Assembly: GCA_051531935.1 (NCBI GenBank)
Contig: JAOPTR010000016.1
Span: forward strand, 124,001 to 188,000
Direction: 5' to 3'
Source: OCS116 sp051531935
GTDB taxonomy: Bacteria; Pseudomonadota; Alphaproteobacteria; Rhizobiales; OSC116
Length of the DNA: 64,000 bases
Positions 27,733-37,205 of this stretch are shown one piece after another; position 1 is the first letter of the stretch, and each line of letters opens with the position of its first letter. The position numbers and the translations under genes were made by a program. The notes under the pieces are model-generated. The model was given only the letters and a program-made list of their open reading frames with translations. It ran no database searches and had not been told where the DNA came from.

Positions 27733-28665
27733 TCAAAATAACTCAATATTCTTGGCATCCCTATCGGCTAATAGTAATCCGTTCTCAACCCAAATTAGTG
27801 CGTTATGAATAGTAGTTCTGCGCTCTTTTCCAGTTTCAGGTACTTTTTTTTCTGATTCATTCCATTCTGGGTGTGTGAAATAGAATAACACCGCTTTTGT
27901 GCCGTTTACGACAATATCGGCGTGGCGGGCAAAGCTCTTATCCATAAGGTCTTGGCCTGGTTTATCGAGTATATACCCTTGTTTTGTCCAGTTACGCATG
28001 TCATCGGAACGAAACACAGCAAGGCCCTTCCACTCATCAGTTATCAACCAATGATAGCCACCAAGCGTAAATACATTAGGGCCTTCATGTGGAGGGTGGC
28101 TTGGCGAGCCAGGAATGACCAATTCTTCTATTTGCCACTCATACAAATCTTCGCTTGTTGCAGACCACGTGCACGAACTATGCGCCTCATCTTTATACCA
28201 CATCCGATATAGACCGTCGGGGCAAAGAGCCACACACGCGTCCATCACATTTGGCTTCTGAAGAGGTAAAATAGATTGTCTTGTCCAGCTTTCTAAATCG
28301 GGCGAAGTAAAATGAGTTAAATCTCGGTCTGATTTATCAAAATTATCAGGCGCACCGATAAAGTAAGTCAAATACATATGGTACTCACCTTTGGCATATA
28401 TAACTTCAGGTGCCCAATGGGTATTTAACCCGACATCCTCTGGCCTATCAAGCCCCTGTACAGTGCCTTTATATCTCCACTTAATGCCGTCAACCGAGGT
28501 GGCTATACCAATGGGCGAGCCGTTAATCCAGCTTGCGCCTTTTGATGGATGATGTGCTCGACGATTTGTATAAAACATCCACCATTCGTTAGTTTCTACA
28601 TTTCGTATTACGGTGGGGTCAGCCGCGCCATCTTGAATGGGATCGGCATAATATAGTTTTGTCAT
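27733..28665 (-). CDS. GH43-like five-bladed beta-propeller glycosidase
   Basis: A 310-aa protein without a signal peptide. ADPTVIRN (Asp16), WAPEVIYAKGEYHMYLTYF, MDACVALCPDGLYRMWYKDE and HEGPNVF fit the propeller blades and acidic residues of clan GH-F enzymes (GH43 and relatives), which include arabinofuranosidases and arabinanases. It is the last gene of a run with the ABC importer and GH51 enzyme, so cytosolic cleavage of imported arabino-oligosaccharides is the likely role. The exact GH family is uncertain. Confidence 0.75.
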   Translation of the reverse strand: MTKLYYADPIQDGAADPTVIRNVETNEWWMFYTNRRAHHPSKGASWINGSPIGIATSVDGIKWRYKGTVQGLDRPEDVGLNTHWAPEVIYAKGEYHMYLTYFIGAPDNFDKSDRDLTHFTSPDLESWTRQSILPLQKPNVMDACVALCPDGLYRMWYKDEAHSSCTWSATSEDLYEWQIEELVIPGSPSHPPHEGPNVFTLGGYHWLITDEWKGLAVFRSDDMRNWTKQGYILDKPGQDLMDKSFARHADIVVNGTKAVLFYFTHPEWNESEKKVPETGKERRTTIHNALIWVENGLLLADRDAKNIELF

Positions 28666-28688
28666 CTTTTCACACTCAATTATTTAAA

Positions 28689-29603
28689 TTAGCTATATTC
28701 TCTGACATGCCTACTATCCTCATATGCCGTCATTTTGCCAATTTGGCCCTCATTTCGATTTACAATTTCAATTAAATCAGTTGCGGGCTCCAATTGACCA
28801 TTTCCAGCATCGGCGATAGATAGCACCGATGCCTTCAACAGCTGGGAATATGGGTGTTTAGGGTTATCCAATATCGGTCGTGCGGGGCCCATTTCTACAA
28901 CAAGGCCTTTTTGCATGATAATAATGCGATCAGAAATGTAGTAGGCAGTGGCTAAATCATGAGTGATGTAAATGACGTTAACACCAAAATCATCTCTCAA
29001 GGATTGCAAAAGATTCACGATCGACATTTTTAAAGATGCATCAACCATCGAAACGGGCTCATCAGCCACTAAAAGCGAAGGATTGCATATAAGAGCCCGC
29101 GCGATTGCAGTACGTTGTAATTGCCCACCTGATAATTCATGCGGGTAACGCCCCATAATTTCGGCATGGCTCAAGCCAACCTTTTGCAAGCTATCATCAA
29201 TAATGGTTTTCACTTCTTCATCATCGTCAATTTGCAATAATTCTTTGGTGGTCGATACCAAATATTGATCAATTTTCTTGAGCGGGTTAAACGCTTCAAA
29301 CGGGTTTTGAAACACAGGTTGAACCGAGTGCATAAATTTCATTCGAGCTGAACGGTTTGCGGTGCCATCAACGGGCTTACCTTCATGTAAAATCTCGCCA
29401 TGAGTAGTTGATTCTAAACCCAATATCATGCGCGCCAGCGTGGTTTTACCAGACCCGCTCTCGCCGATGATTGTAAATATTTCTGGTTTATCTTTATCTA
29501 ATGTAAAGCTAATATCATTGACGGCGGTTAGTTTCTTATTGCTAAACAAGCCTCCAGTGTTGAATTTCTTCACTACATTTTTAACTTCTAATAGCTTATT
29601 CAT
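28689..29603 (-). CDS. Opp/Dpp-type ABC transporter ATP-binding protein (OppF-like)
   Basis: A 304-aa ATPase with Walker A GESGSGKTT (about 43-51), signature LSGGQLQRTAIARAL and Walker B LLVADEP. The C-terminal HPYSQLL segment is typical of the peptide/nickel/oligosaccharide (PepT) family. It pairs with the OppD-like ATPase whose stop it overlaps by four bases. Expected to power uptake of arabino-oligosaccharides. Confidence 0.9.
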   Translation of the reverse strand: MNKLLEVKNVVKKFNTGGLFSNKKLTAVNDISFTLDKDKPEIFTIIGESGSGKTTLARMILGLESTTHGEILHEGKPVDGTANRSARMKFMHSVQPVFQNPFEAFNPLKKIDQYLVSTTKELLQIDDDEEVKTIIDDSLQKVGLSHAEIMGRYPHELSGGQLQRTAIARALICNPSLLVADEPVSMVDASLKMSIVNLLQSLRDDFGVNVIYITHDLATAYYISDRIIIMQKGLVVEMGPARPILDNPKHPYSQLLKASVLSIADAGNGQLEPATDLIEIVNRNEGQIGKMTAYEDSRHVREYS

Positions 29604-30607
29604 TGAGTGGCCTCCATGAGCGGTTTGACTTTATCGCTATGGAAACACGCTACACGGCGGCCTTCCCCAACATCAATCAATTCTGGGTTTTCTTGTTTGC
29701 ATTTATCCGTAGCTATTGGGCACCGAGGGTGAAATCTGCACCCATTTGGTGGGTTCGCCAAACTAGGTGGCCTGCCTTCTAAAGATGTACGCCTCTGCGT
29801 ATCGCCAATTCTTGGAATTGAGGAAACTAAATGATAGGTATAAGGGTGTTTTGGCTGCTCAAACATCAGCTTTGTTGGACCTTCTTCAACCAAACGCCCC
29901 GCATAAAATATACCAATACGGTCAGTTATATTGGCATGAACAGACATGTCGTGTGTTACAAAAACCACGGAAGAACCCATTTCTTGCTGAATGCCCCTGA
30001 TCATTGATAAAACTTCTTTTTGCACCACAACGTCCAATGCTGTCGTCGGCTCATCGGCAATGATAAATTTGGGACGGCACACTGTGGCCAGAGCAATGGT
30101 TACTCGCTGGCGCATGCCACCAGATAACTCATGCGGGTAGGAATTTAAAATATCTGGAGATAATTTCAATTTCTTTAAATGCTCAATAACCAGTGGCTTA
30201 AATTCAGCTTTACTCACCCTCATCGGCTTTAGCGCAAAATCTTCAAAAGTTTTACCAATTTTTCGCACTGGGTTCAAAACACTCATCGAGCCTTGCATTA
30301 TATAACTGAAGTGGCTCCACCGAAGCGCGTCAACTTTTGATTTATCTTCTGCATAAGGGTCGATTTTGATATCACCAAAATCGAACTCTATGTCACCATC
30401 AACAATTTCAAATGGTGGCCGCATGGCCGCCGCAAACACCTTAATTAATGAGGTTTTACCGCTCGAACTTTCGCCTGCAATGCCATATATTTCATTCTTG
30501 CGAATGGTAAGGCTCACATTATCGACCGCCCTCACTTCGCGTTTAGTACCGAAATAATTCATAATATAATAAGCTTTGAGCTTATTCACTGTTAGCACAT
30601 CACTCAT
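29600..30607 (-). CDS. Opp/Dpp-type ABC transporter ATP-binding protein (OppD-like)
   Basis: A 335-aa ATPase with Walker A GESSSGKTS, signature LSGGMRQRVTIAL, Walker B FIIADEPTTALD and the Cys-containing C-terminal motif HPRCPIATDKC that marks OppD/DppD-type subunits. It overlaps both the upstream permease gene and the downstream ATPase gene by four bases, so the transporter genes are translationally coupled. Confidence 0.92.
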   Translation of the reverse strand: MSDVLTVNKLKAYYIMNYFGTKREVRAVDNVSLTIRKNEIYGIAGESSSGKTSLIKVFAAAMRPPFEIVDGDIEFDFGDIKIDPYAEDKSKVDALRWSHFSYIMQGSMSVLNPVRKIGKTFEDFALKPMRVSKAEFKPLVIEHLKKLKLSPDILNSYPHELSGGMRQRVTIALATVCRPKFIIADEPTTALDVVVQKEVLSMIRGIQQEMGSSVVFVTHDMSVHANITDRIGIFYAGRLVEEGPTKLMFEQPKHPYTYHLVSSIPRIGDTQRRTSLEGRPPSLANPPNGCRFHPRCPIATDKCKQENPELIDVGEGRRVACFHSDKVKPLMEATQ

Positions 30608-31467
30608 GAGCCACCTCCCATGCGTCGCAACCGTTGTCGAGGATCAATATACTCGTTCAGCGAGACAGATAATAAATACAAACCAAGGAATGTCACAGCG
30701 ATGAAGATGACGGGAATAAGGATCCACCACCAAATACCAGCAATCATTGCACTATGATTATTTGCCCAATATAACATTGTGCCAAATGTTGGAATGTCAA
30801 TATTGGCAAAGCCTAGAACGGCTAAAGTCACTTCAATACCGATCGACCAAATCATATTAGCCAGAGCCGTTGAAAAAACGATGGGCATAATGTAGGGTAA
30901 ATGTTCTTTCAACACGATTTTATACATTGGCATGCCAGAGAATCGTGCATGTTGAGTGAACTCACGATGTTTTAAACTCAACATCATAGAACGGATGAGC
31001 CGCGCATCAAATGCCCAACCAAGAAGAGCAACCAGAATGGCTAAGCTCAGTGTTGTCAGATCATCTCTTAGAACAAAGAAAAACAAAACTAAAATTGGGA
31101 AAACAGGTATCGATACAAAAATGTCATTCACAAACATCAAAATCCGATCTGCCCATCCACCAGCGTAACCTGAGACTAAACCGATAACCAATGACAATAC
31201 GCGTGACATCATCGCCACTGTGAACCCAAATAAAAGAGAATTCCGAACCGCAAAAGTCATTTGCCAAAACAAATCTTGGCCACGTGAATTTGTGCCAAAC
31301 CAATATTGTGCGTTTGGTTTCACATCTGGAACCAACATATATATTTGTGTTGGGTCAACTGGAGAGAAAAAACTCAGCGCTCCAAAAATCACCACAAAAA
31401 GAAAAAGAAAAAACCCAATTGCGAATTCGATATTATATCGCATTAAATCACTAAAAACTTTAAACAT
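30604..31467 (-). CDS. ABC transporter permease (DppC-like)
   Basis: A 287-aa inner-membrane permease with about six helices; FGTNSRGQDLF near residue 57 is the DppC signature and GWAFDARLIRSMMLSLKHREF contains the EAA-type loop contacting the ATPase. It follows the DppB-like gene by one base. Confidence 0.92.
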   Translation of the reverse strand: MFKVFSDLMRYNIEFAIGFFLFLFVVIFGALSFFSPVDPTQIYMLVPDVKPNAQYWFGTNSRGQDLFWQMTFAVRNSLLFGFTVAMMSRVLSLVIGLVSGYAGGWADRILMFVNDIFVSIPVFPILVLFFFVLRDDLTTLSLAILVALLGWAFDARLIRSMMLSLKHREFTQHARFSGMPMYKIVLKEHLPYIMPIVFSTALANMIWSIGIEVTLAVLGFANIDIPTFGTMLYWANNHSAMIAGIWWWILIPVIFIAVTFLGLYLLSVSLNEYIDPRQRLRRMGGGS

Positions 31468-31468
31468 A

Positions 31469-32473
31469 CTATTCTACCTTAATGCGTGGATCGAGCAACG
31501 GATGCAATAAATCAACAATAAATATTGCGACGGCAACCGCAGCAACTGCAACCGACGAAACTGCTAAAACCAATGTGTAATCACCGCTGTTAACGGCTCT
31601 CACTAACAATGAGCCTAAGCCTGGATAACTAAAGACTTGCTCGGTAATTACCGTGCCTGAAAAAATACCGCCAATGGCCATTGCCAGCGCTGTAAGTTGT
31701 GGAACAAGTGCGTTGCGCATCACATAGGAGATAACTATTTTTGGTTTAGACACACCAGCCAGCTCAGCAAAAACCACATAATCCTCACTGATGATATTTG
31801 AAACCAAAGCGCGCATGCCTAAAAACCACAAACCAAGCCCAACCATAATGAGGGAAAGTATGGGTAATATCGCATGTTTCATCACTGAAAGTACAAACAC
31901 CCATGACCATTCCTGCACAAGCCCGATGGCATATCCACCACCTAGAGGCAAGATCGGCCAAATAAATGCCAATACCATAAGGGTTAAAAAAGCCACAATA
32001 TAATAAGGGATAGGCTGTATGCTCATAGTCACAAGGCCAAAAGTTTTTAGATATTTGTTATCCTGAAAATAACCTGCAAATGCGCCCATAAAGTTCCCAA
32101 CGCACCAAGTGATTATGACTGTCACAAGTAGAAGGCCTACAGTCCAAGGTAGTGCACGCAACACTAAGTCCATTGTTGGGGTGGGGAATGACAAAAGCGA
32201 GGGGCCAAAATCACCGACCACAACTTTTGACCAAAAGTTTGTAAATTGTTCCCACATAGGAACATCTACACCATATAATGCTGTGAGAGTTTCTCTCATT
32301 TTTTCAACAGCTTCGGGGTTAACGTTTGAATTTCGTGTACTTCTTCTTATCGCCGCTTCGACAGGATCGATTGGAGATAAGTGAGACACAAAAAATGCGA
32401 CTGATACGCCAGAAAAAACAACTGCAACCAATTGCAAAAATCGTTTCGCGGCAAATAGTAGATAATTTATCAT
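31469..32473 (-). CDS. ABC transporter permease (DppB-like)
   Basis: A 334-aa permease with an N-terminal helix, a periplasmic loop and five further helices; FAELAGVSKPKIVISYVMRNALVPQ is the EAA loop, and LLHPLLDPRIK the conserved end. The gene lies 80 bases after the binding-protein gene, separated by a hairpin. Confidence 0.92.
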   Translation of the reverse strand: MINYLLFAAKRFLQLVAVVFSGVSVAFFVSHLSPIDPVEAAIRRSTRNSNVNPEAVEKMRETLTALYGVDVPMWEQFTNFWSKVVVGDFGPSLLSFPTPTMDLVLRALPWTVGLLLVTVIITWCVGNFMGAFAGYFQDNKYLKTFGLVTMSIQPIPYYIVAFLTLMVLAFIWPILPLGGGYAIGLVQEWSWVFVLSVMKHAILPILSLIMVGLGLWFLGMRALVSNIISEDYVVFAELAGVSKPKIVISYVMRNALVPQLTALAMAIGGIFSGTVITEQVFSYPGLGSLLVRAVNSGDYTLVLAVSSVAVAAVAVAIFIVDLLHPLLDPRIKVE

Positions 32474-32502
32474 GTGATTTATACTTATTATTTTATGCGG
32501 AG

Positions 32503-32536
32503 TAAAAATGTGCAGCCCAAAACATCAGGCTGCACA
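32503..32536 (-). terminator. hairpin after the solute-binding protein gene
   Basis: On the minus strand TGTGCAGCC/GGCTGCACA, a perfect 9-bp stem with a 10-base loop, is followed by TTTTT, 18 bases past the binding-protein stop. It probably lets some transcription through, keeping the binding protein in excess over the permeases. Confidence 0.75.
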
Positions 32537-32553
32537 CATCTATGTCAATAAGC

Positions 32554-34446
32554 CTAGTTTCCAGTTGGCTTAATTTGCGTAAAGATATACTTCGAGTTAC
32601 CCCAATTGGTAACAGGGTTAGCATATGGGTCCTTGGCGTTAGGCCAGCCAGTCCAATGTTTTTCAGATTGAACTGAGAATACATTAAACGCCATCAATGG
32701 AATGTTCGGCATTTCATCAATAGCCAACTTCACATATTCATTGCCCAATTCAATTCCTCTTGGATCGTTAAAGTCGATGCTACGTATCTCTTCAATAATT
32801 GTATCGAGACGAGGATCGCTCCAACGCTGCCAGTTACGTGCTGATTGCACTTCACCAGGCTTGGCAAGGAATTCTGAATGCCAACTATCTAAGAAGAAAG
32901 ATAGGTCAGGATGACCACCCCAAGATTCTACAGACCAAGCAATAAGTGCATCATAATCACCTGCACCATTACGTGTCCAAAGATCAGGTGCCACTTCTGC
33001 AGTTACAGTCACGCCAGCGTCTTTCCAATTTTGTGCAATCATCGTACCTAAACGACCAAGCACACCTTCAGCATCAATTAAAATGCTAAATTTCATTGGC
33101 TCGCCACTAGGCAACATCCATTTGCCACCAGATTTTGAGTATCCAGCACTTTCGAGTAATTCTCCCGCAGCTTTCAGATCTTTCTTCCACCAGCCATAAC
33201 CGAATGCTTTACGAATTTCTTCTGGATCGGTAGGCACAGCCTCGCCAAAAGTTGGGCGCACCATATCAGCCAATTGCAATGTGATATTTGGATCATATGG
33301 GTTGATGACAGATTTACCTGTATCAAGCGTGTAATCAGTCAAATACCCTTGTAATTTGCTATGATAATCAAGCGGATGCGTGCCAGTTGGAGGAATGCCA
33401 ATTGCAGACAAAGTGGCAGCACCACGATATGATGCCATTGAAATTTGCTTAATATCAAGCATCAATGCCAAAGCCCAACGAACCCGTTTGTCTTGGAAAA
33501 TTGGTTTTTGATGATTCATAATGACCATTGGTAAAGTCGGGTCTGGATGCGCATATGGGAACCCATCATGCCAAGCTTTTGCCGTCGGATCTTGTTTGGC
33601 AAGTGCAAACATTCCCTCAGGTGTTAAGTCATGAATCATGTCAAGATTATCGTTTACCATTTCTGCTAAACGTAAATCTGTTGGAATGCCCATGCGGTAA
33701 ACTACATATTTAGGTGCAGGTTTACCAAATTCGGCCATTGAAGTTTTATCCCAATCTTCGCGACGCTCCCATGCTGCCCAATAACCGTTTGGATCGAACG
33801 AATGTAAGTTGTAAGGACCGAGGCCAACAGGTGGATTAAAGTCAAACTTCAGAGGATCTTCAACTTTTTCGAAAATATGTTTAGGCATAATATATGCGCC
33901 AGCCCACCGTACAGAGAAGTTTGTATGGAAACGAGAATTTGGCTTTTTTAGCTTAAACACAACAGTATAATCATCTGTTGCTGTAACAGAGTCCACATTG
34001 GCTTCCATCGCGCCATGCCAACGCATGCCAGCTGTCTTCTTTAAGGTTTCTGTTGTGTAAACCACATCAGCCGCCGTAAAATCTTCGCCATCGCTCCATT
34101 TAATGCCCTCACGTAACTTTACTGTTAGTTCCGTGAAATCGTCATTATAGTCCCAATTTTCTGATGCCAAAGCATTATAAACCGAACCGTTAATGCCTGC
34201 ATCTGGGTCAATATACCATAAGGTATCGTTGCTAAGTTGTTGTAAACCGTTTGACCAGCTACCGCCAGCATCAACCCAAATGTTAAACCAACCAGGGTTG
34301 CCAATGGCAGCCTCAGGGTTTTGAACATAAACGGTTTCTTTACGCGGAAAATCAACAGGTTTATCACCATCTGCTGAATATGCTGGGGTGCTTAGAGCCG
34401 TAACTGTCAAAGCGACCGCAGTCGCTAAAGTTGTCCATTTCTTCAT
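32554..34446 (-). CDS. extracellular solute-binding protein, family 5
   Basis: A 630-aa periplasmic protein with a Sec signal peptide (about 1-24, ending STPAYSA). The mature part shows family 5 traits: YNALASENWDYNDDFTELTVKLREGIKWSDGEDFTA-like substrate-independent region near residues 90-125 and FNPPVGLGPY. Family 5 proteins serve PepT importers for peptides, nickel or oligosaccharides. Neighbouring GH51 and GH43-like genes point to arabino-oligosaccharides. The gene is the first of the transporter run, 195 bases downstream of the GH51 stop, with a palindrome at 34550 in its leader. Confidence 0.9.
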   Translation of the reverse strand: MKKWTTLATAVALTVTALSTPAYSADGDKPVDFPRKETVYVQNPEAAIGNPGWFNIWVDAGGSWSNGLQQLSNDTLWYIDPDAGINGSVYNALASENWDYNDDFTELTVKLREGIKWSDGEDFTAADVVYTTETLKKTAGMRWHGAMEANVDSVTATDDYTVVFKLKKPNSRFHTNFSVRWAGAYIMPKHIFEKVEDPLKFDFNPPVGLGPYNLHSFDPNGYWAAWERREDWDKTSMAEFGKPAPKYVVYRMGIPTDLRLAEMVNDNLDMIHDLTPEGMFALAKQDPTAKAWHDGFPYAHPDPTLPMVIMNHQKPIFQDKRVRWALALMLDIKQISMASYRGAATLSAIGIPPTGTHPLDYHSKLQGYLTDYTLDTGKSVINPYDPNITLQLADMVRPTFGEAVPTDPEEIRKAFGYGWWKKDLKAAGELLESAGYSKSGGKWMLPSGEPMKFSILIDAEGVLGRLGTMIAQNWKDAGVTVTAEVAPDLWTRNGAGDYDALIAWSVESWGGHPDLSFFLDSWHSEFLAKPGEVQSARNWQRWSDPRLDTIIEEIRSIDFNDPRGIELGNEYVKLAIDEMPNIPLMAFNVFSVQSEKHWTGWPNAKDPYANPVTNWGNSKYIFTQIKPTGN

Positions 34447-34549
34447 TATTTCCTCCCAAAAATAGAATGAATGCCAAACAATTTATTTTGCCTAGCTGTA
34501 TTTTACAAAGCGATGCTACAACGACACAATCGATAAGTCAACAGTAATT

Positions 34550-34563
34550 TCGATATGTATCGA
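34550..34563. promoter_or_regulatory. palindrome TCGATATGTATCGA, candidate operator
   Basis: A perfect 6-bp inverted repeat with a 2-base spacer, 104 bases upstream of the binding-protein ATG. Its core TTCGATAT recurs upstream of the dehydratase (37259-37276) and GntR (38743-38758) genes, so it may be the site of a regulator common to the module. Confidence 0.45.
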
Positions 34564-34578
34564 TAAATTGGATATAAT

Positions 34579-34611
34579 AAAAAACCATCCATAACTTTAT
34601 GTTATAAATGG
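34579..34611 (-). terminator. rho-independent terminator of the GH51 gene
   Basis: The minus-strand transcript folds CCAUUUAUAAC with GUUAUGGAUGG (11 pairs, two G-U) around an AUAAA loop, followed by six U. It lies 31 bases past the GH51 stop, so GH51 and the transporter are probably separate transcripts. Confidence 0.75.
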
Positions 34612-34641
34612 CTTTTTATCAGGGAAATGTGAAGATAATCT

Positions 34642-36150
34642 CTAAATTTTCAATCGAATCATTTGATATGAATATGGCTCCAAAGACAGTGTTAACTTAT
34701 TTCCGTTAATTTTCGCTGTATCCGATATGCTCGGAGCGACATTTTCTGGATTCTCAGCTGTATTTGTCGCATTTAAATCATCATGCTTTATGGTTTTACA
34801 TTCAATGATTTTTGCGCTCCCAAATCCTTCTAAGCTAACATCAACCTCAACAATTTCTTCGCCATTTCTATTGATTGCGAAAAAATTCAAAGTCCCGTCT
34901 TCTTCATTATGAACACCAGAAATATCTACATAACTTACATTTTTAATCAAAGGAGTATCATATGTTGGACAATCAATTTTTAAATCCAATGCCGTTCCGC
35001 GACCATAAATAGATGCGAAATAATATGGATGATAAATTGTTTGACGCCATGCACTGCCATCTGGATCTGTCATAATTGGAGCAATCACATTCACAAGCTG
35101 AGCAATGCATGCAATTTTAACAACATCGGAATGACGAATGAACGTATTAAGTACACAACCAACCATCAACACATCTTCAAAATTATAAATATCTTCCAAT
35201 AAGCGCGGCGCGTGAGGCCAATCTTCGCCTTGTAAAATAGGGCGATCTTGTTTATTCGAATGATACCAGACATTCCATTCATCAAATGAGATATAGACAT
35301 TTTTAGTTGAGCGTTTTTTGGCTTTTACATAGTCAATAACACCAGATACAGTGACAATATACTGATCTAATCTTTCGCTAAGCGCCAAGAAATTAGCTGT
35401 ATTTTTTTCATAGTTTTCAAAATACATATGCAGTGAAATATAGTCAACTTGATCGTATGTTGCTTCTAAAACCGTTGCTTCCCATTCTGGGTAAGTCGGC
35501 ATGTTTGCATGAGAAGAACCACACACTATAAGTTCCAAATCCCTGTCAAATGCTCGAATTGCCTTAGCAGTTTCATTTGCCAATTGCCCATATTCTGCTG
35601 CGCTTTTGTGCCCAACCTGCCAAGGCCCATCCATTTCATTACCTAAACACCATAACTTGGTTTTCCAAGGTTCTTTACGGCCATTTTTAATGCGTAAGTC
35701 CGACCAATAAGATCCGCCTGGATGGTTTACATATTCAACGAAATTGCGAGCTGCATCCAACCCACGCGAACCTAAATTCACAGCCAACATCATATCTGTA
35801 CCGACGGTTTCACACCAATCTGCAAATTCATGAACACCAACATGATTATTATCTGATGTATGCCAAGCTAGATCAAGCCTTACAGGACGATCTTCTTTTG
35901 GTCCAATACCATCTTCCCAATTATAGGCAGATACAAAATTACCACCTGGGTAGCGCACCATTGGCACATTTAGGTCTTTAACCAAACTTGCCACGTCGCC
36001 ACGCATTCCATTTTCATCCGCAGTAGGGTGATCGGGTTCATAAATGCCCGTGTAAATAGCTCTGCCGAGATGTTCTAAAAAAGCGCCATAAACACGCTCA
36101 TCTATTTTTGATATTGTATATTCTGCATGCGCAGTTAGTTTGGCTTTCAT
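34642..36150 (-). CDS. abfA: alpha-L-arabinofuranosidase, GH51
   Basis: A 502-aa (beta/alpha)8 enzyme plus C-terminal beta domain, normal for intracellular GH51. It has VPMVRYPGGNFVSAYNWEDG at 62-81, the acid/base Glu172 in WCLGNEMDGPW and the nucleophile Glu291 in ISFDEWNVWYH. There is no signal peptide, so it acts in the cytosol, releasing L-arabinose from imported oligosaccharides. It is transcribed towards the transporter and divides that from the ArsR-type regulator upstream on the same strand. Confidence 0.95.
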   Translation of the reverse strand: MKAKLTAHAEYTISKIDERVYGAFLEHLGRAIYTGIYEPDHPTADENGMRGDVASLVKDLNVPMVRYPGGNFVSAYNWEDGIGPKEDRPVRLDLAWHTSDNNHVGVHEFADWCETVGTDMMLAVNLGSRGLDAARNFVEYVNHPGGSYWSDLRIKNGRKEPWKTKLWCLGNEMDGPWQVGHKSAAEYGQLANETAKAIRAFDRDLELIVCGSSHANMPTYPEWEATVLEATYDQVDYISLHMYFENYEKNTANFLALSERLDQYIVTVSGVIDYVKAKKRSTKNVYISFDEWNVWYHSNKQDRPILQGEDWPHAPRLLEDIYNFEDVLMVGCVLNTFIRHSDVVKIACIAQLVNVIAPIMTDPDGSAWRQTIYHPYYFASIYGRGTALDLKIDCPTYDTPLIKNVSYVDISGVHNEEDGTLNFFAINRNGEEIVEVDVSLEGFGSAKIIECKTIKHDDLNATNTAENPENVAPSISDTAKINGNKLTLSLEPYSYQMIRLKI

Positions 36151-36167
36151 TGTGCCCTCCGATTGTA

Positions 36168-36215
36168 TATTCGATTTATTGATATATATCTATATATTCG
36201 TATTAAAGTCGAATA
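36168..36215. promoter_or_regulatory. inverted repeat upstream of GH51
   Basis: TATTCGA (36168-36174) and TCGAATA (36209-36215) flank a self-complementary GATATATATC (36181-36190), 18-65 bases upstream of the GH51 start. This may be the regulatory region for abfA. The TTCGA core resembles the other candidate sites of the module. Confidence 0.35.
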
Positions 36216-36272
36216 AAAGGGTTCCGTCAAGAGAGGAAAGCAAAAATATTTTGTAATTTGGAAAATTTATTT

Positions 36273-37205
36273 CTATTTAGTATGCAATCGCATGACAATA
36301 TCTTGATCGTAATTGCCGAAGCCTTTGCCAAAAATATTAATTCCACCAGGGTTTTGAGCGTTACCGTCAACACCAATACGCATTCGAATCGAGTGATGAT
36401 CCTCGACATTCAAATCATGTAAAGTTATATCGGAAATTCGGATACCGTCTACATAAGAACCATTTTGTCCGATGCGCCATTTTTTCTTTTTGCCATATTG
36501 CGAGCCAGCTTGTTTCCACCATTTCGGTGTATAAGTGCCTCGTTTATCGCCAAAATCTCCGGGCGACGTCCATTTACCGATGTGAGTACCATTAATTGCC
36601 AAAGATATATCTGAGGGCCAGTTTTCACTTGTACCGGGCACTTCGCTGCTCAATTCCATATCAAATTCTATAGCATCTATAGCTTTATTGGCTAAGTTTG
36701 CGTTATTAGGAAATTGGTACTCTACAAAACCACTTGTGAACCACAATAAGCCCGCGCGCATTCGTTCAGGGTCTAGGAATGTTGATGGAACATCTAATAG
36801 TCCAATTATCCCCTCTGGTGAACATAATCCACAAGGGCCAGTAACTTCGTGATCAGTATAAAGCCCAAGCGGCATCGCCACATCTATAATCTTAGAATTA
36901 ACCGCAGGTTCATCTTTCTCGAATTTAATCAGTATTTCAGAGAAATTTGCATGGCATATTTTTTGATTGCCCTTAATTGCCTTTTTGGTTTCAATAGAAA
37001 TTAGATTAGAATCAATAAGAAGCTGTAAGTTATTTGATATTGTAGACTGCGCAACACCAAGGTCTTCAGCAATTTTATTTACATTTTGAGGCCCTTTATC
37101 ATGCAAGTTTTTTAAGATTAATATACGTAGTTCAGACGCTAACCCTCTAAGTACATCAAGACCGTCATCTACATTTATAATGAGTAATTTTTCGCTCAAA
37201 ACCAT
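36273..37205 (-). CDS. ArsR-type HTH regulator with large C-terminal sensor-like domain
   Basis: A 310-aa protein. Residues about 10-85 form a winged helix of ArsR type (LRGLASELRILILKNL, then VAQSTISNNLQLL). The remaining ~220 residues, with GPCGLCSPEG, WFTSGFVEYQFP and many Trp and Gly, look like a beta-rich carbohydrate-binding-like module, not a metal site. I recall ArsR-like proteins of this shape beside sugar-catabolism genes, so a one-component sugar sensor is likely. The start is uncertain: ATG 37205 or TTG 37211. It faces the dehydratase gene across a 328-bp gap. Confidence 0.75.
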   Translation of the reverse strand: MVLSEKLLIINVDDGLDVLRGLASELRILILKNLHDKGPQNVNKIAEDLGVAQSTISNNLQLLIDSNLISIETKKAIKGNQKICHANFSEILIKFEKDEPAVNSKIIDVAMPLGLYTDHEVTGPCGLCSPEGIIGLLDVPSTFLDPERMRAGLLWFTSGFVEYQFPNNANLANKAIDAIEFDMELSSEVPGTSENWPSDISLAINGTHIGKWTSPGDFGDKRGTYTPKWWKQAGSQYGKKKKWRIGQNGSYVDGIRISDITLHDLNVEDHHSIRMRIGVDGNAQNPGGINIFGKGFGNYDQDIVMRLHTK

